A stretch of DNA of 64,000 nucleotides from Zygaena filipendulae (GCA_907165275.2 OU015669.1:5974501-6038500), one strand, 5' to 3'. Shown: positions 20,491 through 32,798, numbered from the stretch's first letter. Notes: a model not told the origin generated them from the sequence alone. Numbers and translations are program-made.

Positions 20491-23400
20491 ATTACCTCAT
20501 CACTAATAATAAACATTTGAATTTTTTTAATATATTTACTAAAGAATTACATTCCCTTAAAAACATTAGGTAGGCCATTATACATAAATAATAACTTTCG
20601 GGTTAAAGAGCTACAACATTCAGACACGATATTTTTCTTTCCATATCGTTCTATGTTTAAATGTATTAGTTTAGTTTTTGGTTTCGTTTATTCGTATTTT
20701 TTAGGTACCTAATGTTTGTACCTAATTGCAGTTTTTAAATGTGATTTTTGTATGTATTTTATTTTATAGGGTGTTTTATGGGGATAGTCGTGTATTTTTT
20801 TTGTTAAAAACTCGACTCTACCAGAAATCAGTAGGTACCTACTCTAGATTATTTAGTGACTGCTGGAGCATGCGAGGATCTAGAATCGAGAGCGTTTATT
20901 TATTTATCATAACGGAATTGTTAAAGAATAATATTGTTCTCAGAACAAATTTCACAATCTACATAGTTATATTCAATACAAAATGAGATATCGGTATAAA
21001 AACCACCCTCAGTAACACACCGTTGTACGATAAAAAAAATTGATGATCAAGAACTTATAGGTTCCTGCTTAATAATCGCACAAAATGTATGTACTAGATG
21101 TACCCCGCGGTTTCACCCGCATGAAACATTTTAATATGACGACTTTTTTCCCCGACATCCGATTTAAATGAAACAAAAAAATGAAATGTCACGTAAGTAA
21201 TGTTGTAGGTATTTGGACATTTCATAACATTGTGCAATGCTACAAAATAACATACCTACTTAAGATTTAAATCTTTGAACTCTATGTTACCTGTAACCGT
21301 TATAGAATGCAATCGATTTTAACCTAGAATATTCAACTACTTGATATTAATTATTATTATTAATTGAATCTAACGACAATTTATCAAGAGTTCAAAAAAT
21401 TACACTCATTTTACATTGGATAAGTTATCTTTTCATATTTAACACTTTGTTTCTTGTACGAACACTTAACACACACTACAAATAATTAAAATAAAAATCA
21501 CTATGTTTTTGAACACTATAAGTATTTTGCTATTGGTTTGATTGTGTGACACGTGGATTGGTGTCGCCGGATGAGCGACTTTGTGTCTACTGATGGACAT
21601 GTGGCCATTCATTCTATGCTGAGTGTGCTGGGCGGCCAATCGAAGGCTCTGTCATCATTTATTTAATAAATATGTAGTTCTTGTGTAAATCTTTCCTGCA
21701 ATTATTACCTTTGGCTATGAATAAATAGTTGTTAATTATTTATTAATTGTTTACAAAATTAGGTAAAAAGTTTATTATCTAATAGTAGTAGATAACTGCC
21801 TAGAGTACCTATTGTAGTATTTAACACAAGTTCGGTTATTTTTACATAAAATTATTCAAATCTGATTTTGAATTGTGTAGAAAATATTAAAATAATTCTA
21901 GAGAGGGGGGGCAGTCAAAGAATGAATAAAATCAATTTGTCTGTAGAATTGTTGTTAAAGAATGGAAAATATAAAATAACGTCAAAAAATACCTGCTTCG
22001 AGTTGGGTATACCTACATTACGTACCTACACAATTAGGGCGCATTCTTTCTTTGAAAAAGATTTAAAATCATTATCTAACGATCGAAATCGGTTAAAATA
22101 CACAGGTTAAATAGCGCTCCCTCTCAAACTCTCTGAATGCCCAGGCCTGCGGCCTTGCCTCTATCATCTTGCCAGTTGAAATAGCATCATTCCATCGCGT
22201 AGTATTCTAATGCTCTTAAAACAAAGTATACGTTTCAACATACGACATAAACTTCTAGATGCATGGAGTGCACCAGGCCAAGTTCCAGTCAGTGCGTGTA
22301 GTCTATTCTATACCAATATTATAACGATAAAAGCTTTGATTTTTTATGTTTAAATTTAAAAACTATTTGACAAATTTAAAAAAATGCATTTATAGAACAG
22401 TATTCCTGAGTGACACAAGTACTTTTGTCCCGGAATTGCCACGGGAACTTCGAAATTCGTCCAGATGAAACAGATGAAGATGAAGGAGATCGACTAGTGA
22501 CTATTATATTATAATAATAATCATTATAGAGCTGCTTTTATTAATTAATTATAATGATAAGAAATTTAAAACTTACTCAAAAATTAAAAGAAGGAGGAAG
22601 GAATGTTGGAATTAGGCATGACTATAGATCTTTGTGTACCTAATAAAATAAAAATAAAGAAAAAAGGCAATAAAATAAAATCGGCATTTTTATTTAAAAA
22701 AGAACTGTAAAAAAGGAAGTGAGAAAACAAAAACGCGGTTAAAAAGTTTCGGTTCAAAATGTCAGTACAAGTAATCGCAAATATAAAACTTCTGGGTTGG
22801 AACTTGTCCTTTTCTCATTAATTATTTTTTGTGGATGGAAGTTAACGTAGTAGTTTTTTAAATCAAACACAATAAAATTATGCTATCAAAGTTTGAACCC
22901 TAAGGCACTCTCCACAACGCGCTACTTTTGATGATCGCATGTCGAGACGCCCCGACTATATGATGTTTCTAACATTTTTTTTTTAAATATAACCGGTCTA
23001 GACGGTAATAAATTCTACAGTCATGATGCTGGTAAGATACCATTAACATGATTTTGAACTTAGGACCTATGAGGTAGGCGTCCAATCAAGTTATACATTA
23101 TAACTTATTAACAGATAATTATGGACATCATATTAATTATTTATTTTTTATCTATTTAATATTTACATTCATTTCATAGTTCATTATTTAAGTAGTATGT
23201 ACTATGCTGTTAGTCTTACAATGATCTTCACACTAGGCAGTAAGTACCTACTAGAGCTAAAAAAATCTAAAAGACAAAACGATATTAAAACAAGGTAGGT
23301 CTAGGTACGAGTATGTAATGAAGTCAACAACATACGGAATATAGTTTCTGTATTACATAGTTGAATTTAAAGCCTCATGAGACATATTATTAACACTATT

Positions 23401-24175
23401 AATTATGGCGACTTTTTCCGAATTAGACCATTTGCGAATTGGACCATTTGCGAATTGGACGAAATGCGCCTGAACGAGTCTCGGCGGCGGCGGTGGCGGT
23501 GGCGGCAGCGGCAAAAACAAATGGTAGACAACATAAAAATTAGGCCACAGCTCGCGCCGCTGAAAGACGTGGCGCCGCGCCCTTACGGTTACTCGCCCTT
23601 CATCAGTGAGGAACGTACCACGGTTGTGACCTAGCTCAATGATAACCGAAGATACTAAAGTCTGTTGACCATTACCTACTGACGATTAGTAATTTATAAT
23701 TGCTATATAGGTATATAATCTAATATACATTCTAACTAGCTGTGCTCCGCGATTTCACTCGCGTGAGTATCGGAATTCCCGCAGGAACTTCAAAGTAGCC
23801 TAATTTACTTCTTATACCTGCTGTTAATGTTAATTTTCTAATTAGCATTTCTAATTAGATTCACATGAGTGAGTTTCGGAATTCCCGCAGGAACCCCAAA
23901 CTTCTTTCATAAGAACCTTCTCGTTATAATAACAAACACAACAAAAAAATAATTAGAGAAATTGGTCCAGTCCAGTTTTGGCGAGAACACACGAGATGCC
24001 GTGGCCATGAGAAACAGGTATTCATTTTTATATCTATATAATTATATAAAAATGAATCTCTATAGATAATTAGTAATTTCTAATAGTGTCTGGTTTTTTT
24101 TAAATCCCCCAAGGATGAAGAAGTTCACGAGGTTTCTATTTAAAATACCTAATAGTATTCAAGTATTTATTGCTC
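20491..24175. other. AT-rich intergenic stretch with repeat fragments
   Basis: It contains Lep1 3'-end fragments (21091-21125, 22425-22500, 23735-23800) and a short GGC/GGT run at 23482-23512. No exon or RNA gene is supported. Open frames at 20726, 21868 and 23377 show no domain, and the last is explained by the GGC run. Confidence 0.45.
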
Positions 24176-24370
24176 ACTTACCGCCGCACTCAGAGTCGAC
24201 TTTAATGATTACTTAGTTAAGTATAGATTTTTAAAACAAAAGTGCCGCAATCAGACAAGTTTAATAAATTAATGTTAATTGGCATTTAACTAATTAAGTT
24301 ACATCTCATTAAGTGCCGCATATACTTAACTAAGTAATCATTAAAGTTGACTCTGAGTGCGGCGGTAAGT
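24176..24370. mobile_element. Palindromic MITE, best-preserved copy
   Basis: The 50-bp arms (24176-24225 and 24321-24370) pair with a single mismatch; each carries GCCGCACTCAGAGTCGACTT and CTTAGTTAAGTATA. The central 95 bp holds AATTAATGTTAATTGGCATT. It has no coding capacity, and the RNA would fold to a long hairpin. Confidence 0.85.
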
Positions 24371-27276
24371 ATACAAAAGGATCATAAACATTAATAGTTG
24401 TACAGCGCTTTTAAACTCAGGTTCCCTTTACAGGGGTTGCAACATTCCTAAACTGCTAGTACTTGAGTAGGTACTACACTTCTTTAAAATTAAATTAAAT
24501 TTAAAATTAAATAAACATTTCATACATTAATATTAATATATTAATATACTAATTAATATTGTTTTAGAATTATGGCTATACAATACTAATAAAGTGGAGG
24601 ATCGCGGATATAGCAGTAGGGGTACTTATGTTTTATTAAGTTAACTACATTTAAATTATTTTACTACATAATTTACTTCGTTGATCAAGGTCGCCGCCGT
24701 CATTATAACAAAAGTTACCAAAACCAAGTAGGTATAAATATGAAGCGAGTATATTTATTACATACCTACCTGCTTATTTTAATTTTAGCAATTTGTACAA
24801 ACTTTGTTTATGTTCAATAAAGTATACAAACAAACAAACAAGCCTATAGGTATGTGAACTGTCGAATTTGGCGTTTCACCGGTCATTTCACAAACTCTAC
24901 GTTTCCGTTGTTTTTATAAATTAAATATTTGGTTCAACTTTAATTGAATTATGTCGCAGAGGTATGATATGGGTAAACAAGGATTTAACTTTGATCAAAT
25001 CATATATTATATCATTCTAACAATTGACCAGTTTAAGAAAGATTTTTAATGACTGAATGATGTTAAACTGTTTAACAAAGGACTCTACTATATCATAGAT
25101 AGAGTCTTGAGCTGAAAAAATATTTTTAAAAGTCTTTTTACATAGTAGATGAACCTACCTAGTTAAACCTAATCTAATATTGAGGCCTACAAGTTACAAG
25201 TCAAGTTGTAATTTTACATCATGTTTCTCAGGCTTTTGATAAGGTACCGGTTTTCTACATTTCACTGCGACGAAACACCTGGCCGATGAATGCAAGTAAT
25301 TATATTATCTATCTTATTCTCTATACGTCTCTATATGTATGTACCTATCTACCGTATCTGTGACTTTCGTTCATGCAAATGTCAATTATTTCGTCAAACA
25401 ATATCCTCTCACATAACTTGTTAGGTAAAATAATAAATTTTTTATTGCACCAAATAGAAGTCTAAAGATAAATTGATAAACACGCTCTTTGTCTAGGTAT
25501 TTTAGTCAGTAAGATATGAGTTTGTTTTCAAACACTCGAATCCTAGAGATCAGGGGATTATCACCATTTTTAACATTCTTATTATTTAGGTGCATGGAAA
25601 ATTTGTCAATTGTGATTTGGACTTTACAAATAGAGGTTTGTTTCAACGGATAAAATTTCGATGTTGGTTAAAATATGTTCGAGTGCTACTGCCACTTGTG
25701 GAACGTTTCTCTAAAATGACTGTGTAAAACGTTTGATAAGAATGAATAGTTCCTGAAATATTATATTATCTTACGAAGTCTGAAAAAGTCTTATTAAGTA
25801 ACAGAATGCCAGTGCGACCTCTCACCCCAAAGCCTATATATATGTGTCTACTGGCGCCTGCGTCCTGAGCCGCCTGAGTCCTGACTGGTCGCACCACCGG
25901 CACCGGCCTCACTCACATTCTTTGTTTTTTACGTAGCTGCATTTTGTCTACAAAAAGCTTTATTAACTCTAAATAACTCTTCTGGAAGAGTCCGAAATCT
26001 AGGTAAAAATCTGAGTTAAGTTCTTAAGTGAAATGAAGAGTTTTTCCGAGTTTTTCCTAATTTTATTTTTTATTATTAGATATTATTATTTTGTTATTAT
26101 TATTTTAATTAAATATGAAATTAATCTGACTGTTGAGCCGTTGTAGAATTGTCAATTTGACGACAGCGACAGCCGACAATGGAATGAATGGAACCAACTA
26201 ATCAAAAAATTTCGGAAATCTATAAGGCTAAACTTTGAGAGGAAGGTAGTAGGTATATAGGGAGAAGACGGCAGTTAAGAAATAATTTTCCGTGGAGAAC
26301 AGCAAGTAGGTAGTAGTAATAGAATTTAAATTTATGTTTATCTAAATGATTTTGATTTAGGGTTAATTAATGTATCAATAAACTAGTAGTTAAATAAAGA
26401 TATATTGTCGAAAATGGCTTTACAATATTATGAGGGGTCTATAGCTACTCCTAGTTTCAGATATGTATATTTAGATGTAGGTGTAATAGGTGGATGTAGC
26501 ATTTGCCTTAAACTTCATTTAGTTAATTGTAACATTTATTGTTGAGATGTAAACCAAAAGTTGTATTTTAAGCCACATTATTATCTTATTATTGTGATTT
26601 TTGGTACGAAATAAAACTGTATTATTATTATTATATCATTATAGTATAGGTATAACTGGTATGAAACAAATCCCATATTGAAAAACTGCAAAAAAGCCAA
26701 TCGATTAAATAAGTATCTACTTTTTGCGGGATGTGTTCACACATAATACCTATTCTTTTCATACTACCTGCTCGATAAAGTCCAATAACATATCACGCAA
26801 TCTCAACGTAAAGCAAGGCATTACATCCTAACCCAAGAGAGGGAGGTAATGTTGTATGAAACTCCCAAGGGAGTAAAGTGATTTAAATTTGGAACGTTAT
26901 TCGTAGGAAAACTTTTAGCGTTTTGTTTTCTTTTTATGTGATCTACCTGTGGTGGCCAATTCTATTTTCGAATAAACCGTCTGCCCGTGTAAAGAGGATT
27001 TACGTCTCGCAATAGGTATGAAAGTAGAGTATGCACCTCGAGGATAAAGCCCGTCTTCGTCACGGGCAGCTTAAACCCCTCGCTTCACTAAGGACTCTAC
27101 ATAACTTTATATTTTAGTTACCCTCGCTGCATCCGTCGTTACGCTCAGGGTTCAATATGCCGCCGGTGACGTAAGACAGTGCTTTACTCCCTCGGTGCAT
27201 AATCTACTTCATCCATCCATCCGTCCGTCGATTCTTCTTTCTGTCTGTCTAAAAAATAAACTGCTATTATAACGAG
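24371..27276. other. AT-rich intergenic stretch
   Basis: No exon is supported. A TATA run (CCTATATATATG at about 25833) precedes a GC-richer 80 bases and could be a promoter, but no transcript can be inferred. A LINE-like 3' end (GAAATAAAACTGTATTATTA) lies at about 26607-26640. Confidence 0.4.
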
Positions 27277-27622
27277 CCGTTGAGCCGTTGAGGCGTGAAA
27301 GCGTAACAAACAAACTCACTTCCACTTTTAAGGGAAAGGGTAAGGGTTAGTTAGTCAATGATTCTAGGTCAACAGTTCCTGTACTATGAGCTCTTAAAGC
27401 AGAACCTAAATTGAATTGCTCTGCTTCATCGTACGATAGCCACCTTTAAGCAGGCCTGCTTAAAGGCGGTGGTCTTAAAGCAATTCAATATAGGTTCTGC
27501 TTTAAGAGCTCATAGTACAGGAACTGTTGACCTAGAATCATTGACTAACTAACCCTTACCCTTTCCCTTAAAAGTGGAAGTGAGTTTGTTTGTTACGCTT
27601 TCACGCCTCAACGGCTCAACGG
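27277..27622. repeat. Long inverted repeat, 144-bp arms, 58-bp centre
   Basis: Bases 27277-27420 and 27479-27622 are reverse complements with one mismatch seen (CTAAATTG against CTATATTG). The spacer contains a perfect 24-bp palindrome (27443-27466, centred on CAGGCCTG). The outer parts of both arms are Lep1 sequence (TTGTTACGCTTTCACGCCTC), so one Helitron 5' end is present twice, head to head. Confidence 0.9.
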
Positions 27623-27748
27623 ATCATCATGAAATTTGGCATACGTCATGTTGTCAGGGGTACAGAGAAGGACATAAGGTTCATTTTATCCCGGAATTCC
27701 CGCGGTACTTCCGAAATTATCGCGAGCGAAGCCGCAGGAATCAGTTAG
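27570..27748 (+). mobile_element. Lep1-type Helitron (3' part after the palindrome)
   Basis: AAGTGAGTTTGTTTGTTACG, TTGTCAGGGGTACAGAGAAG and TTATCCCGGAATTCCCGCGG lead to GCCGCAGGAATCAGTTAG, the degenerate 3' end. It overlaps the right arm of the inverted repeat. Confidence 0.7.
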
Positions 27749-27762
27749 TGTCTTATAAAAAA

Positions 27763-27956
27763 CATAGCTATCCTTCTGGGTTTTACCCGTGATAATTTCG
27801 GAGTACCTGCGGGAATTCCAGGATAAACTATGCGTATAAACCTTCCTCTTGGATCACTCTATTGGTAAAAACCGCATGAAAATCCGTTCAGTAGTTTTTG
27901 AGTTTATCGAGAACAGACAAACAGACAGGCGCGGCGGACTTTGTTTTATAATAATA
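27763..27956 (-). mobile_element. Lep1-related Helitron with GGCGGACTTTG end
   Basis: It starts AGCTATCC..GGGTTTTACCCGTGATAAT and ends GCGCGGCGGACTTTGTTTTA with the internal block GTAAAAACCGCATGAAAATC. The same end type is seen at 35088-35260, so this is a subfamily distinct from the TCCTACTAATATT type. Confidence 0.6.
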
Positions 27957-28191
27957 CTAGTTGTGCCCCGCGGTTTCACCCGCGTTAATTTCAGAGTTCC
28001 CGCGGGAATTCCGAGATAAAAATTACCCTATGTGTTAATCTGATGTATAAGCTATATTATTGTAAAGTTTCATTTAAATCCATCTAGTAGTTTTTGCGTG
28101 AAAGAGTAACAAACATCCATCCATCCATCCATCCATCCATCCATCCATACATACATACTTACAAACTTTCGCGTTTATAATATTAGCAGGA
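27957..28191 (-). mobile_element. Lep1-type Helitron with expanded (CATC)n
   Basis: A full-length copy on the minus strand from TCCTGCTAATATTATAAA to GGGGCACAACTAG. The sub-terminal CATCCATC run is expanded to about 36 bases (28114-28149), so the microsatellite grew inside the element. Confidence 0.85.
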
Positions 28192-29650
28192 TATAAAGAA
28201 GTAAAGAGAAAAATTCGAAAATGTTAGAACTCAGGATGGATGTTAGGACTATGGGCGCGATCAGTGAATTTTCTTTTTCATCAAGCACACAATGGCATCT
28301 CTTAATGTATTTGGAAACTAGAATCTGTATTTTATTTCTTTCTTGAAATATTGCTACTTGACAGTAGATGTCGCTACGTACACAATAATATTTTTTAGGA
28401 GCTAATGGAAAGTAAAACAAATCGCATAATTATGTTAACTGAGCCCTGAGCATATTATATTCTGTTTATGATAATTTTTTTCAATAGAAAAACAATTCCA
28501 AGTAGGCTGTTTTTATCGCAGAATGCATCTAAGCATTCTACCTATGTATGTAGGTAGGTACCTACCTACCAATGTAAAGATCACTTCTAAACACAGGAAA
28601 ATAATTAATTTATTAAAAAGGGATTTTTATTTTCTTAAGATTAACAATAATTATACTTAGTGTTTATATGTTTGTTTTAATATGGTGTTTTTTATTTTAT
28701 TTCGTTAATGCGCGCAAATCGCTAGATATAATTTTCTCTTGCATGCAGTAGTCTGTATCACTGTCTTCACCGCTCAATAATTTTTGACATAATATTTCAG
28801 AGGCACATCACCATTAGCACATTAGCAGGGGATTGTTTTAGTAAACAATTATATTCAAATTCTATGGTTTATTCCTCAGAAGTTTATTCGTTCAACTTGT
28901 TACCAACCACGTTCGTGCGCACGTCGCGTCGCGTCGTTTTGGTTGAGGTGACTTGTTATGCCTCTTCAGTAGGTAATTTTATATTTTGATAATAATGTCG
29001 AATTATTTGATGAGTACCATAATAATTAATGCGGTGATTTTTGACATCATTCTCAATAAAAAAATAGGGTAATGTTGATGTCACCGGGATTGAAACACAT
29101 ATATAGGTACGTATAGCTATACACATACACAAAGTTTGTAGGCTAAACAAAAAAAAAAAAACCTGATGAAAAAAGTCTTATATATTTATACAATATATTA
29201 ATTAATCTATCCATCAATTCAATACATATATAAGTAAAATTGAAGTGTCTGTTTGTAATTCCTAATTAACAACTTTTCACTAAATGCATATGAAAGTATA
29301 ATATAGAAATGTAAGATCATCGTTTAATTCCTTTAACAGAATTAAAAATGTAATCGTAGTGCGTGATGCGTCTTTACCCTTGTGATCGCAACATAACCCT
29401 ACTTTACCCTACCGCGGCGTCAGGTGTCCGTCCACGTGCGCGGGCGCAGCACATTCACGTGCACCGTGCACGTGCTTCCCGAAATCTAGTCCGCCAGTCG
29501 CCTACACAGTAGGTACCTACGCGCTACGCAGTCATGCGCAGACAATATTTTATTTATTTGTTTAAAAGCACATTTCGCTCGGGCTGCATTCACGTTGTAC
29601 TCATTCGCTAACTATGAGCACTCAATAGTGTGGAACTGCCAACTGCGAAC
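28192..29650. other. Intergenic sequence with a CACGTG cluster
   Basis: AT-rich apart from 29395-29485. TAGGTAGGTACCTACCTACC at about 28549 is a chance or tandem palindrome of the common TAGGTA motif. No exon supported. Confidence 0.4.
29433..29474. promoter_or_regulatory. Three CACGTG E-boxes in 42 bp
   Basis: CACGTG lies at 29433-29438, 29456-29461 and 29469-29474 in a short GC-rich patch (GCGCGGGCGCAGC). CACGTG is the canonical site of bHLH factors such as Clock/Cycle, Myc/Max and USF. No adjacent gene is visible, so function is unproven. Confidence 0.35.
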
Positions 29651-29760
29651 GCGAGGTCGGACGAATAATCGGAGTGGTCGATTGACCACGCCGTTCCGCA
29701 AATAAAGAGGTCCCGGGTTCGATTCCTGGTGGGGGCGAAATTTGTATCATGAAGAACAGG
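29650..29760 (+). repeat. tRNA-derived SINE copy
   Basis: It has a perfect RNA polymerase III B box GGTTCGATTCC (29716-29726) in CCCGGGTTCGATTCCTGGTG, followed by a short tail with ATGAAGAACAGGATTCC. The second copy (35475-35590) shares the region after the B box. No cloverleaf or acceptor stem closes, so it is not a tRNA gene. Confidence 0.6.
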
Positions 29761-29888
29761 ATTCCGCCTTTATACAGTTATAACAAAGATACAAAAAGGA
29801 CCTAGGGTATTTTTATTCCGGAATTCCCGCAGGAACTCCAAAACTCACGCGGGTTAAACCACGGGGCACATCTAGTCTATATTATACT

Positions 29889-30095
29889 TTTAGGTAAGCC
29901 TTCTTCAATTTCCAAATAAATTATAAGAATAGACAAAAATGATAAACTCTTAAATATAACGACACTTCTCGACGAACGACGATGCGACGGGATGACTTGC
30001 ACACAGCGACTACTTCCGTAGTTCCGTCTCACGCGCCGACCGCTGTCATGGCGCTGCCCGTAGTGTTGCCGCTCTCCAAGCCGAGTCTCCCAACA
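29889..30095 (-). repeat. 3' LTR
   Basis: 207 bp, identical by eye to 32799-33005. The inner side is preceded on the minus strand by the purine-rich CAGGGTGTCAGGAGAGG, a candidate polypurine tract. The target duplication copy lies at 29884-29888. Confidence 0.85.
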
Positions 30096-30392
30096 CGGCC
30101 TCTCCTGACACCCTGACGTCCTCGTCAGGATCAATCTGATAAGGTCTTATCAGACTCGTCTCGCACATCCAGTACATGTAACAGATCGGTTAACAAGGGT
30201 CTCGATAGACTGCATCCAATTTCGTCATCATCGCTAGCAACAAAATTTAAACAACGTTTGCAGATACAACAAAAGTGACAAGGTTTTAGGTACACGGTTA
30301 GGTTAGTTTCAGTTATATTCATCAAAATTAATATTCGTCACACGAATTACCAACACCAAAATAAAACCAGGATCTACGTCTACATCCACAAC

Positions 30393-30960
30393 CACATGCA
30401 AAATAATCAACACTGAGCCGCACTGTGAGAGTCTCTTCGTCGCACGGTCGCACACTCTCACAGTCGCACTCAGCGACTCTTCGGCCTAGGCCATTACCGA
30501 AAAGCTTTCACACACTGGGTAGTGATCAGGTACCACAGCGACTCTTCGCATAACGAAAAGGTTTCAACCCGGGCAGGGATCCGGTGCCCAGTAACACTTC
30601 GCTCAACAAAGAATTCCACAACCATCACCATCATCATTATCTTCATCTTCATCGAGATCGCTATCCTCATCATCATCGTCATCACCGTCGAACGCGACCC
30701 ACTCGTAGATCGGCTTCAAGATGGCCTCAGTGCCATACAGTCGAGATGCAAAACAGTGCGGTGACGGTGATGCTTCGCCGACGCCGACGCAACAGCGTGC
30801 TGTGACGCGATCTGTACAGCGACGATGAACGGTGGCGCGGTAATGTCGCCCACAAGACACAACACACAGCCTCAACTTGTACCAGCGCACTATAGCGTAG
30901 CGGTGCAGCAGCACGTCCATGGCAGTATGGGCGTGTGCATACTGGAGTCCCACGTCGAAC
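30393..30960 (-). other. Retrotransposon interior, 3' portion
   Basis: It contains an imperfect tandem duplication of about 65 bp (CAGCGACTCTTCG at 30471 and at about 30536). A GAT/GAC-rich run (on the plus strand CATCATCATCGTCATC near 30668) would give an acidic stretch in an open frame of 116 codons on the minus strand (30603-30953). I recognise no retroviral domain and do not call a gene. Confidence 0.4.
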
Positions 30961-31119
30961 TTCTTTCAGACACTTGGTTCCAGCATTCGGTTCAGATATC
31001 CATCCTAAGAGTAAACTGCAGGTCGTAGAACTGACGATTGCTAATCTTTAGTAAGCTTAAGTAATTTCACAAGAGTTTCAATCTTTCTTGAGCTCGGCCT
31101 AACCTGACCATTTCTAACA

Positions 31120-31500
31120 AGTATTCAAGTATTTATTGCTTACTAAGTGTACATAGCACAACAGAGTCTTATACATTGTTACAGTGAGCTTAAGACTTAG
31201 CTATCTTTTACAGGTGTTCCAAAAATATTAGGACGCACTAGTAATTAAATTACTAGGCATCTACATAAATACATTTCAGTTCAACTACAACATTACATTA
31301 CTCAGATTAATGTTTTTAAATACATCAGATGAACATTAAGCTTAACACTCAGAAGAATAGAGGCTTAACATTAGATTTACATCTAGATATCGGATTCACG
31401 TTTCAGGTTACATAAAATTAACATTAAATTCACATCCAGATATCAGATTCACATTTCTGATTACATAAACTTAACATGTAATTCATCACAAATTATTTCA
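31120..31500. repeat. AT-rich interior with tandem ~55-bp units
   Basis: CATCTAGATATCGGATTCAC at 31380 and CATCCAGATATCAGATTCAC at about 31433 start two similar units. Near 31125, CAAGTATTTATTGCTTACT reads on the minus strand with an AATAAA signal. Confidence 0.45.
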
Positions 31501-31942
31501 TCACAAGAGTCAAGTTCAGACAAAATATCAGTATCAGTCATCAAAATATTCCTTCAATGAATAAAAACATAAGTTGCTAATTATTATTAGAATGAGCTTA
31601 ATTAGCTCATATCTGCTCCTTTTTTCAATAAAATGCTTAGGTACAAGAAGTATAGGAGACACAAACTTGATAATTTCCATGCTACCTACATATATTTAAC
31701 ATGGATGTTCCCATACCATTAAAAGCAACACTCATGTGTACACAGCTTTATAAATCTGTGATGAAATTCATTCAAAAGAAAATATCACACAACATTCAAG
31801 ACAACAATATACAGGTAGGTACATGCAGATTACAGACAGACACTAAGTCTACTATAGGCACAAATATTCATTTCATGTTTATTAGAAATACAATTGTTAA
31901 GATGTAATTTATCCATTCAATGTTTTGTTTTCATCTTTTTTT

Positions 31943-32419
31943 TTACTTTGGTAGCTTACTCTTTGAGTTACATAAGTGATACTCTTCCTTCGGGTAACTT
32001 ACAATGCAACATAAGTATTTAGTTACCTTAACCAATTCATTCAAAGTGGAGTGTGAAATTAATGGAATTTTGTATCGGCAGTTAATACCGATTGACCGAT
32101 GTGATTGTAGGTATCTAGTAAGTAATGGATACGTCTTACTCAATATTCGGCGATCATTAGCTCTTAAGAGCATATCCAGCACCTCAAACGCAGTATTGTC
32201 ACCGTAGGACATGGTGACCTGCCCTGAGTCAGCTCCCAGGCAACTCCATCGCAGTGGCGCCAGACTGTCGCGCGCTAAGCAACGCGCCGCGAGGCGCTCC
32301 GCTAGCCCCGGCACGAAGCAACGGCAACGTTGTCGCAATTCAGTGACGCGGCGGCGCCTGCACTCGTGGCGCACGCACTCAATGTTTGCATCAGGGTTTA
32401 AACTCCTGGAGAAACACAT
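31943..32419 (-). CDS. Unidentified open frame inside the LTR element
   Basis: 158 codons on the minus strand, the first long frame after the 5' LTR and leader, where gag would normally sit. The first half is GC-rich and arginine/cysteine-rich (R-H-E-C-R-R-R-R), with the block V-T-M-S-Y-G-D-N-T-A-F-E-V-L after it; the second half is AT-rich. No gag, zinc-knuckle or protease motif is recognised, and there is no supporting splice site. It may be captured host sequence, a very divergent gag, or a chance frame. Confidence 0.2.
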   Translation of the reverse strand: MCFSRSLNPDANIECVRHECRRRRVTELRQRCRCFVPGLAERLAARCLARDSLAPLRWSCLGADSGQVTMSYGDNTAFEVLDMLLRANDRRILSKTYPLLTRYLQSHRSIGINCRYKIPLISHSTLNELVKVTKYLCCIVSYPKEEYHLCNSKSKLPK

Positions 32420-32798
32420 TTAAACGACAGAAAGGGATCGAGAAAGTAGCTTAGTACCTACTTATTTACACAGACACAGAAAACGAATAACAACAATAGG
32501 TATTGCTGCGATTACATCGTAGGTACCTACCTACAAGACTTAAAAGACGTTCGATCGCGCAAACTTCGTTGACGTTGTCGCAATCTTTTCACTCGACAAA
32601 GGTACTTCAAAACGTAATAAGAATCACACAATCACACAGAAAATAGGCACACGAAGAACTATTATTAAATAATTTTAATCACACTTGAAACTTACCAATA
32701 AAAATGACAAACCATAAGTAACGGGTAGTTACACAAATATTAAATTGTCATGTCAGAACGCCAATACTTGTGGTCCGTGAGACAATCCCAATTCTGAT

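Noticed and set aside
23377..23634. 85-codon frame with an arginine/tryptophan-rich stretch
   Set aside because: The stretch is the translation of a GGC/GGT run; no splice sites or domain.
25833..25870. TATA-box-like CCTATATATATG with GC-rich downstream sequence
   Set aside because: No exon, no initiator at a clear position and no gene nearby. Kept only as a remark in the intergenic entry.
28114..28149. Short tandem array considered as CRISPR-like
   Set aside because: It is a (CATC)n microsatellite in a Helitron; no spaced repeats with unique spacers occur anywhere in the window.
29700..29740. tRNA gene suggested by GGTTCGATTCC
   Set aside because: No acceptor stem or anticodon arm closes, and the block recurs at 35536, so it is a tRNA-derived SINE.
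30603..30953. 116-codon frame with an acidic aspartate/glutamate run
   Set aside because: The run comes from a GAT/GAC-type simple repeat in the LTR element interior; no retroviral or host domain recognised.
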